This document shows positions 33,912-39,982 of a DNA stretch of 39,982 nt, in pieces. Under the pieces are notes generated by a model. That model made no database searches and had not been told where the DNA came from. It worked only from the letters and a program-made list of their open reading frames with translations. The first letter of the stretch is position 1, and every line of letters starts with the position of its first letter. Source of the DNA: an uncultured Collinsella sp. (GTDB taxonomy: Bacteria; Actinomycetota; Coriobacteriia; Coriobacteriales; Coriobacteriaceae); the NCBI GenBank assembly GCA_900758375.1, contig CAAERJ010000064.1, positions 1 through 39,982 of the forward strand, written 5' to 3'. A program made the translations under genes and the position numbers.

Positions 33912-35588
33912 ATGGCTGATTCTATGTTCCACCAGCCCGTTATGGGTCGTCGCGCCTTTGTCGGCGGTACCCTTGCTGCGAGCTCCATGGCTTTTCTTGC
34001 CGCATGCGGCAAGAAGGGCGGCGACGCTTCCGGTTCTGAGTCCGGTTCGAAGCTGAACTTCTACATCAACAACCCGGTCTGCATCGACCCCTACAATGTC
34101 CAGGAGGACCAGGGCACTCAGGTCGAGTACCAGCTCTTTGATGCTCTGACCTCTTACGACGCCGAGAAGGGCGAGATTGTTCCGCTGGCTTGCGAGTCCT
34201 TTGAGTCCAACGACGACGCCACCGAGTTTACCTTCAAGATCAAGAAGGCCAAGTTCCACAACGGTGACGACGTTACCTCCAAGTCCTTCAAGCTCGGTTG
34301 GGAGCGTCTGGTCAACACCAAGTCGGCTGTCGCTACCGAGTACGGCCCTTCCGAGGTCTCCTATCACCTCTCCATGGTCGAGGGCTATGACGATCTGCTT
34401 GCCGGTAACGCTACCGAGCTCAGCGGTGTTACCTGCCCCGACGATGAGACCCTCGTCGTCAAGCTGGCTTCCGCTTACGCCGACTTCCCCTTCGTCGCCT
34501 CTCACCCGGCTCTGGCCCCGGTTCCCGAGTGCGCCGAGTCCGATGTCAAGAGCTTCTACCTTGCCCCGGTCGGTAACGGCCCGTTCATGATGGACGGCAA
34601 GTGGGAGGATGGCCAGGAGATCAACGTCAAGAAGTTCGACGATTACTATGGCGACAAGGCCAAGATCGATGGCATCCACTTCCAGGTCATCAAGGACATG
34701 GAGACCGCTTACAAGGAGTTCCAGGCGGGTAACCTCGATGTCTGCGACGTTCCCGTCGCTCAGATTGATGCCGCCAAGAAGGATCGCGGCGTGTCCAAGG
34801 ACGGCTACACCATGGGAGACGGCGAGCGCATGCTGCTCGGCGCCGAGCCTTCCACGTACTATCTGACCTGCAACACCACGGCCGAGCCGTTCAACAACGC
34901 CGACCTGCGTAGGGGTATCTCCCTGGCCATCAACCGTGAGGCCATCTGCAAGACCATCTTCAAGGGTACCCGTACCCCTGCCGACGGCATTGTTCCTCCG
35001 GGCATCGATGGCTACAAGGAGGGCGCATGGGAGTTCTGCGCCTACGATGTCGACAAGGCTAACGAGTACCTCGACAAGGTTGCTCCCGCTGGCGCTAACG
35101 GCGATCGTGGCATTAGCGTGACCCTTTCCTACAACCAGGACGGCGGTCACAAGGAGATCATGGAGTCCATCATCGGCGACCTCGCCAAGGTTGGTGTTAC
35201 CGCTGTCTCCGATACCCCCGAGTGGTCTGCCCTGCTCGAGCAGTATCAGAACTTTAACTATCAGTTCGGTCGTCTGGGTTGGATTGCCGACTACCCGATC
35301 ATGGACAACTTCCTGTATCCGCTGTTCCACTCCGACTCCCTCGGTGGCGACAACCGCTCTGGTTACAGCAACCCCGAGTTCGACGCCAAGGTCGACGAGG
35401 CTCGTACTATTGTTGACGATGAGGAGCGCGTCGCCAAGATGCAGGAGGCCGACGCAATGGTCGCTGCCGACTGCCCGGTCATCCCGATTATGTTCTACAC
35501 GCACACTGTCGCCGGCTCCGATCGCATCAAGCACCTCTATGTCGATCCGCAGAAGCACGCCGATCTGGGTACCGCTGAGCTCGCCTAA
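33912..35588 (+). CDS. oppA: Oligopeptide-binding lipoprotein of the ABC importer
   Basis: A 558-residue SBP_bac_5-family binding protein. The leader has a twin-arginine pair in MGRRAFVGG (residues 11-19), a hydrophobic stretch and the lipobox LAAC with Cys32, so it is likely a Tat-exported lipoprotein. Motifs such as WERLVNTK, LAPVGNGPFM, RRGISLAINRE and LGWIADYPIMDNFLYPLF are typical of peptide-binding OppA proteins. The start is ATG 33912 behind AAGGAGGA. Codon bias indicates strong expression. First gene of a five-gene importer; peptide substrate inferred from family. Confidence 0.88.
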   Translation: MADSMFHQPVMGRRAFVGGTLAASSMAFLAACGKKGGDASGSESGSKLNFYINNPVCIDPYNVQEDQGTQVEYQLFDALTSYDAEKGEIVPLACESFESNDDATEFTFKIKKAKFHNGDDVTSKSFKLGWERLVNTKSAVATEYGPSEVSYHLSMVEGYDDLLAGNATELSGVTCPDDETLVVKLASAYADFPFVASHPALAPVPECAESDVKSFYLAPVGNGPFMMDGKWEDGQEINVKKFDDYYGDKAKIDGIHFQVIKDMETAYKEFQAGNLDVCDVPVAQIDAAKKDRGVSKDGYTMGDGERMLLGAEPSTYYLTCNTTAEPFNNADLRRGISLAINREAICKTIFKGTRTPADGIVPPGIDGYKEGAWEFCAYDVDKANEYLDKVAPAGANGDRGISVTLSYNQDGGHKEIMESIIGDLAKVGVTAVSDTPEWSALLEQYQNFNYQFGRLGWIADYPIMDNFLYPLFHSDSLGGDNRSGYSNPEFDAKVDEARTIVDDEERVAKMQEADAMVAADCPVIPIMFYTHTVAGSDRIKHLYVDPQKHADLGTAELA

Positions 35589-35663
35589 GAGTTTGCAGCT
35601 TCCGTGAGGGTCAAGTATTTACGTAGACCTCATGGGAAACATACAGTTCTCCCTAACCTGGGG

Positions 35664-35669
35664 TAAACT
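35664..35669 (+). promoter_or_regulatory. -10 element TAAACT upstream of oppB
   Basis: GGGTAAACTGG contains the TA[TA]ACT word seen before other genes here. It lies 75 nt before oppB and ahead of a hairpin, so it may be an internal promoter for oppBCDF. No clear -35. Confidence 0.4.
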
Positions 35670-35684
35670 GGCTGATGGTAATTT

Positions 35685-35714
35685 TGGGATGCCGGTCTGG
35701 CGATCGGCATCCCA
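35685..35714 (+). terminator. Stem-loop between oppA and oppB
   Basis: TGGGATGCCG (35685-35694) and CGGCATCCCA (35705-35714) form a perfect 10-bp stem with a 10-nt loop, followed by TTTAGG. The short T-run suggests partial termination, consistent with more oppA than oppBCDF mRNA. Confidence 0.6.
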
Positions 35715-35744
35715 TTTAGGTTAATCCCTAGATAGGGGAGTGGT

Positions 35745-36782
35745 ATGGGTAAGTACATCGTTAAACGTGTGCTTCAGTTCATCCCGGTGTTTTTGGGCGT
35801 TACGCTGATTCTGTTCGCCCTCCAGAATATCGTGCCGGGAGATCCGATCAAGCTGATCGGTGGAGACAAGGCTCTGTCCCCCGAGGTGGAGCTTCAGCTT
35901 CGCGTCCGCTATCACCTGGTCCAGACGGACGAGGACGGCAACGCGATCCTTGACGAGAACGGCGACCCCGTTCAAACGTCGCTCGTGGACCGTTACTTGT
36001 ATTACATGAACGGTCTGCTTCATGGCGATCTGGGCAATTCGTATCAGCGCAAGCTGCCGGTTACGGATATCTTTGCCCAGAAGTATCCGTATACGGTCAA
36101 ACTTGCCGCGTGCGCCATCGTGCTCGAGGCAATTATGGGTATCGGTGCGGGTATCATTTCGGCGGTAAAGCGTTATTCCTTCTGGGATATTTTGGTAACG
36201 CTCACCACGTCGATCCTCGTTGCGGTCCCGGCCTTCTGGCTCGGTATGTTGCTGCAGCTGTTCTTTGGCGTCATCCTCAAGGACGCCACGGGCGGTGCAA
36301 TCTCCATGCCGATCTCGGGTGCCGGCGGTTCCAGCTCTCAGTATCAGGATTGGATGCACTATGTGCTTCCGACCATTACGCTGGCTTCGGTTTCGACCGC
36401 TTATGCTGCGCGCATCATGCGCTCGCAGCTGCTTGACGTCATGAACCAGGATTACATCCGTACGGCAAAGGCCAAGGGTCTCTCCAATCGTGCGATCATC
36501 ATTAAGCATGCGCTTAAGAATGCACTCATCCCCGTCGTTACCTATATTGGTGTCGACTTTGGCGGCATGCTTTCGGGCGCCATCCTGACCGAGACGGTCT
36601 TTAACTGGCCCGGTATCGGCTATGAGGTCTATCGCGCCATTAGCATGCGTGACTGGCCCATCGTTATGGGCGGCGTTACGCTCATCGTCGTCGTCGTCAT
36701 GGTGATCAACCTGCTCGTCGACATTAGCTATGCATTCCTCGACCCGCGCATCCGCCTTGGCGGTCCGTCGGATAAGGCCTAA
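35745..36782 (+). CDS. oppB: Oligopeptide ABC importer permease OppB
   Basis: A 345-residue inner-membrane permease. The first membrane segment is at about residues 9-30 (VLQFIPVFLGVTLILFALQ), followed by a large extracytoplasmic loop with an unusually acidic stretch TDEDGNAILDENGDP. The EAA loop NQDYIRTAKAKGLS is near 236-249, and TVFNWPGIG is conserved. The start is ATG 35745 behind GATAGGGGAG. Partner of OppC; the pair forms the channel. Confidence 0.92.
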   Translation: MGKYIVKRVLQFIPVFLGVTLILFALQNIVPGDPIKLIGGDKALSPEVELQLRVRYHLVQTDEDGNAILDENGDPVQTSLVDRYLYYMNGLLHGDLGNSYQRKLPVTDIFAQKYPYTVKLAACAIVLEAIMGIGAGIISAVKRYSFWDILVTLTTSILVAVPAFWLGMLLQLFFGVILKDATGGAISMPISGAGGSSSQYQDWMHYVLPTITLASVSTAYAARIMRSQLLDVMNQDYIRTAKAKGLSNRAIIIKHALKNALIPVVTYIGVDFGGMLSGAILTETVFNWPGIGYEVYRAISMRDWPIVMGGVTLIVVVVMVINLLVDISYAFLDPRIRLGGPSDKA

Positions 36783-36796
36783 GGGAGGTACGTCTC

Positions 36797-37732
36797 ATGC
36801 AGGAAACTGATTCTCAGTCTCAGGAGCAGGCTACCGCCACCAAGGTCGCATCTGCTCCCGCCAAGTCCCGCACGCTGTGGGGCGACGCTTTTAAGCGTCT
36901 TCGTAAGAACAAGCTCGCCGTTATCGGTGTCTGCTGGATCATCATCGTCGTTGTGGTTGCCCTGACCGCAGATCTGTGGGCTAAGCCCTGGCTCGGTTCG
37001 CCGACGGCTTCCGATTCGACCACCATGGCCGAGACATCGCTACTGGCTCCGTGTGCCGAGCACCCGTTTGGCACCGATGCCCTCGGTCGCGACATTCTCG
37101 TCCGCGTTATCTACGGTGCACGCGTTTCGCTTTCTGTCGGTATCATGGCCACCGCCATCTCCACATTGATCGGTCTGGTCATGGGAGCCCTGGCCGGTTT
37201 CTACGGCGGCATTTGGGATACGATCATCATGCGCTGTGCGGACATCTTCCTGGCGTTCCCGTACGTGCTGTTCGTTGTCGCCATGATCGCCGTTATCGGC
37301 CGTGGTCTTCAGAACGTCTTTATCGCCATCGGCATTCTTGGCTGGCCTTCGATTGCGCGCGTCTTCCGCTCTGCAATCTTGACGGTCAAGGAAAACGACT
37401 ATGTTGATGCAGCGCGCGCGATGGGTGCATCTGATGCTCGTATCGTCGTGCGTCACATCTTCCCGAACTCCGTCGCCTCCATCGTGGTCTACGCGACCAT
37501 GAACATTGGTGGCGCCATTCTGACCGAGTCCGCTCTGTCCTTCCTCGGCATGGGCGTTATTCCGCCTACGCCTTCGTGGGGCTCCATGATTCAGGACGGT
37601 CAGCAGTATCTTCTGACCGCTCCCTGGATGATGATCATGCCCGGTCTGGCAATTCTCTCGACGGTGCTCGCCTTCACCCTGCTGGGTGACGGTCTGCGCG
37701 ACGCCCTCGACGTCAAGATGAAGGACGCATAA
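36797..37732 (+). CDS. oppC: Oligopeptide ABC importer permease OppC
   Basis: A 311-residue permease with a cytosolic Gln/Ser/Ala-rich N-terminus, the first membrane segment near residues 40-58, the conserved HPFGTDALGRDILVRVIYGARVSL, EAA loop ENDYVDAARAMGASDARIV and a GGAILTESALSFLG motif. The start is ATG 36797 behind AAGGGAGG. Unlike its counterpart in the nan cassette it is not fused to an ATPase. It ends 2 nt before oppD. Confidence 0.93.
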   Translation: MQETDSQSQEQATATKVASAPAKSRTLWGDAFKRLRKNKLAVIGVCWIIIVVVVALTADLWAKPWLGSPTASDSTTMAETSLLAPCAEHPFGTDALGRDILVRVIYGARVSLSVGIMATAISTLIGLVMGALAGFYGGIWDTIIMRCADIFLAFPYVLFVVAMIAVIGRGLQNVFIAIGILGWPSIARVFRSAILTVKENDYVDAARAMGASDARIVVRHIFPNSVASIVVYATMNIGGAILTESALSFLGMGVIPPTPSWGSMIQDGQQYLLTAPWMMIMPGLAILSTVLAFTLLGDGLRDALDVKMKDA

Positions 37733-37734
37733 GG

Positions 37735-38826
37735 ATGAAGAAGAACAAGAACTATGTGGACCTGAAGGACCAGCCGGTTCCTGAGGGCCAGCATCTGCTC
37801 GAGGTCGATGACCTTAAGATGTATTTCCACACCGAGGATGGCGTCGTTCGCGCTGTCGACGGCGTGTCCTACACGCTCGATCGCGGCGAGACCCTGGGCG
37901 TCGTCGGTGAGTCCGGCTCCGGTAAGTCCGTGACCGCCATGACCATCATGGGCCTCATCTCGATGCCTCCGGGAAAGATCGAGGGCGGTGACGTTCGCTA
38001 TCGCGGCCGCTCCATCCTCGAAATGACCGAGGAAGAGATGCAGCACATTCGCGGCAACGATATCGCGATGATCTTCCAGGATCCTATGACCTCCTTGAAC
38101 CCGGTCTATAAGATCGGCAAGCAGGTGGGCGAGGGTCTTCGTCTGCACCGTGGCTACTCCAAGCAGGAGGCGCTCAAGCGTGCCACCGAGCTTTTGGACC
38201 TCGTGGGTATCCCCGAGCCCGAGAAGCGCGTCAATGAGTATCCGCACCAGTTCTCTGGCGGTATGCGTCAGCGAGTCATGATTGCCATGGCCCTTGCCTG
38301 CGATCCCGATATTCTGATTGCCGACGAGCCCACGACTGCCCTGGACGTTACCATCCAGGCTCAGATTATCGAGCTCATGCAGGAGATGCAGGAGAAGAAC
38401 GGCAACGCCATCATCATGATTACCCATGACCTGGGCGTTGTCGCCGATATGGCCGATAAGATCATGGTTATGTACGCCGGCCGCCCCGTTGAGTTCGGTA
38501 CTGCTGAGGAAATCTTCTACGAGAGCCGCCACCCCTACACCTGGGGTCTTATCCGCTCCATCCCGGAGCAGGCAATCGAAGAGAAGAAGCCGCTGACGCC
38601 GATTCACGGCAACCCGCCTTCGCTCATGAACCTGCCTGAGGGCTGCGTCTTCTCTCCTCGTTGCCCCTACGCGACGGACAAGTGCCGCAAGCAGCGCCCC
38701 GAGCGCGTTGTCACCGAGTCCGGTCACTATTCTGCGTGCCACTATTCCGGTGACCCCGAGTTCCTCAAGAACGCTCCTGAGACGTCCCGTACGCGCAAGG
38801 ATTCCAAGAAGGGAGGCGAGGCGTAA
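37735..38826 (+). CDS. oppD: Oligopeptide ABC importer ATPase OppD
   Basis: A 363-residue ATPase with Walker A GESGSGKS (58-65), signature FSGGMRQRV, Walker B ILIADEPTTALD, His switch ITHD, and the C-terminal oligopeptide-transporter motif bearing cysteines in GCVFSPRCPYATDKC and a later SACH. Those four cysteines hold an Fe-S cluster in characterised Dpp/Opp ATPases. The start is ATG 37735 directly after the oppC stop, with ATAAGG overlapping. The stop abuts oppF. Confidence 0.95.
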   Translation: MKKNKNYVDLKDQPVPEGQHLLEVDDLKMYFHTEDGVVRAVDGVSYTLDRGETLGVVGESGSGKSVTAMTIMGLISMPPGKIEGGDVRYRGRSILEMTEEEMQHIRGNDIAMIFQDPMTSLNPVYKIGKQVGEGLRLHRGYSKQEALKRATELLDLVGIPEPEKRVNEYPHQFSGGMRQRVMIAMALACDPDILIADEPTTALDVTIQAQIIELMQEMQEKNGNAIIMITHDLGVVADMADKIMVMYAGRPVEFGTAEEIFYESRHPYTWGLIRSIPEQAIEEKKPLTPIHGNPPSLMNLPEGCVFSPRCPYATDKCRKQRPERVVTESGHYSACHYSGDPEFLKNAPETSRTRKDSKKGGEA

Positions 38827-39855
38827 ATGGCAGACAATAACGAGCGCACTCCACTGCTGAAGGTCGAGCACCTCTCCAAGGAGTTTCCCGCAGAGTCCGG
38901 CATGTTCGCCAAGCGTTTTTCCAAGCGCGTCGTCTCTGCTGTAAACGACATCTCTTTTGAGATTTATCCTGGCGAGACCTTTGGTCTGGTTGGCGAGTCT
39001 GGTTGCGGTAAATCCACCACGGGCCGCACTATCATGCGTCTGACCAAGCCGACCGCCGGCAAGGTGTTCTTCCAGGGCAAAGATGTTGCCGAGATGAGCA
39101 AGCATGAGATCAAGGACATGCGTCGCGAGATGCAGTTTATCTTCCAGGATCCTTATGCTTCGCTCAACCCTCGTATGACCATCGGTGAGATTGTCTCCGA
39201 GCCCATGACCATTCACGGCGTGGGCACCAAGGAGGAGCGCATTGAGCGTGTCCGTGAGCTTCTCGACGTTGTCGGACTGAACCCCGAGCACATTAACCGC
39301 TATCCTCATGAGTTCTCCGGCGGTCAGCGTCAGCGTGTCGGCATTGCCCGCGCATTTGCGCTGAAGCCCAAGCTGATTATCTGCGACGAGCCGGTTTCTG
39401 CTCTGGATGTTTCCATTCAGGCCCAGGTTCTAAACCTGCTCAAGGAACTGCAGGACAAGTTCGGTACCGCATATCTGTTTATCGCCCACGACCTGTCTGT
39501 CGTGCAGCATATCTCCGATCGCGTTGCCGTTATGTATCTGGGTAAGATGGTCGAGGTTTCGGACTGGAAGACGCTCTACAGCGAGCCCCACCATCCGTAC
39601 ACGCAGTCGCTGCTGTCTGCCGTGCCGGTTCCCGATCCGGATATCCAGAAGACCCGTAAGCGCATCATCCTCGCCGCTGATCCGCCGTCACCGCTGGATC
39701 CGCCGACCGGTTGCCGTTTCCACACGCGCTGCCCGATCGCTCAGGGTATCTGCTCCGAGAAGCTGCCCGAGTTTAAGGAGGTTGCACCGGGTCACTGCTG
39801 CGCCTGCCACTTCGCCGAGCCGTTCCCGATCAAGGAATCGCACATCGACCTGTAG
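38827..39855 (+). CDS. oppF: Oligopeptide ABC importer ATPase OppF
   Basis: A 342-residue ATPase, the second of the pair. Walker A is GESGCGKS (56-63), Q-loop FQDPYASLNPR, signature FSGGQRQRV, Walker B LIICDEPVSALD and switch His in IAHD. The C-terminal motif has cysteines in GCRFHTRCPIAQGIC and CCACH. The start is ATG 38827, adjoining the oppD stop, with GGGAGGCG upstream. Last gene of the operon; a hairpin follows. Confidence 0.95.
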   Translation: MADNNERTPLLKVEHLSKEFPAESGMFAKRFSKRVVSAVNDISFEIYPGETFGLVGESGCGKSTTGRTIMRLTKPTAGKVFFQGKDVAEMSKHEIKDMRREMQFIFQDPYASLNPRMTIGEIVSEPMTIHGVGTKEERIERVRELLDVVGLNPEHINRYPHEFSGGQRQRVGIARAFALKPKLIICDEPVSALDVSIQAQVLNLLKELQDKFGTAYLFIAHDLSVVQHISDRVAVMYLGKMVEVSDWKTLYSEPHHPYTQSLLSAVPVPDPDIQKTRKRIILAADPPSPLDPPTGCRFHTRCPIAQGICSEKLPEFKEVAPGHCCACHFAEPFPIKESHIDL

Positions 39856-39912
39856 TCGGTTGTTCTCGTCCGGGCCCGCCCTGGTGTTACTTTTCAGAAC
39901 GTCCTCGGACAT

Positions 39913-39957
39913 GCAAGAAACCCCCGCTGCGCACTTCGTGCGGCGAGGGCTTCTTGC
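39913..39957. terminator. Long imperfect hairpin after oppF
   Basis: GCAAGAA (39913-39919) pairs with TTCTTGC (39951-39957) and the stem continues inward with scattered mismatches to a TTC loop near 39935. There is no clean T-run on the plus strand. It probably ends the opp transcript and could serve a convergent gene beyond the right edge. Confidence 0.6.
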
Positions 39958-39982
39958 GTCCTGCGGAGTGTGCCTAAAAGTA

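Noticed and set aside
33739..34056. A short plus-strand ORF across the oppA leader
   Set aside because: It overlaps the well-supported oppA start, has no ribosome site and no recognisable domain.

Overview
The window reads as chromosomal DNA of a gut Coriobacteriia actinobacterium, most likely Collinsella. This is recognition from protein sequences and gene order, not a database match. The DNA is G+C-rich and dense with genes. It carries WhiA, an actinobacterial-type RapZ whose P-loop has Arg in place of Lys, lipoprotein binding proteins with twin-arginine leaders, and a uvrC-rapZ-whiA-gap-pgk-tpiA-secG order close to the classic actinobacterial one. I see no phage, transposase, integrase, CRISPR array, rRNA or tRNA.

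Layout. (1) 1-3670, plus strand: a terminator of an off-window gene, then coaE, a lytic transglycosylase and uvrB. (2) 3736-7559, minus strand: a P-loop Mrp/NBP35 ATPase directly coupled to a BaiN/HI0933-type flavoprotein, then a COG2509-type FAD dehydrogenase. (3) 7819-15586, plus strand: uvrA, a YbaK/EbsC aminoacyl-tRNA deacylase, MurJ with an unusual repeat-bearing acidic N-terminus, and uvrC. All three Uvr(A)BC excision repair proteins are therefore in the first 16 kb. (4) 15587-26380, plus strand: a cassette I interpret as sialic acid (Neu5Ac) scavenging. It has a long leader with a 9-bp palindrome, a Dpp/Sat-type ABC importer with a permease-ATPase fusion, two tandem CE7-like esterases (the second lacking the nucleophile Ser), a Neu5Ac lyase-like aldolase, a ROK kinase and NanE. 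(5) 26431-33670: rapZ and whiA, then glycolytic gap, pgk, tpiA and gpmI, then secG. (6) 33739-39957: a complete oligopeptide importer, oppABCDF.

How the parts fit. The nan cassette would import sialic acid, possibly remove O-acetyl groups, cleave it to ManNAc and pyruvate, phosphorylate ManNAc and epimerise ManNAc-6-P to GlcNAc-6-P. No sialidase, NagA, NagB or obvious nan regulator is in the window, so release of sialic acid, the last steps to fructose-6-P and control must be encoded elsewhere. Products would feed the glycolytic block downstream.

The most notable points are the nan cassette sitting between uvrC and rapZ with yvcK absent between rapZ and whiA; loss of all four C-terminal cysteines in the fused nan ATPase; the dead-looking second esterase; three PxETAV[FY]L repeats in front of MurJ that resemble FHA-binding phosphothreonine motifs; a rearranged cysteine cluster in UvrC; two large intergenic hairpin elements flanking nanK; and an intrinsic terminator placed inside the presumptive rapZ leader. 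Function calls for the nan genes rest on family motifs plus context; the sialic acid specificity of the transporter and esterases is inference.
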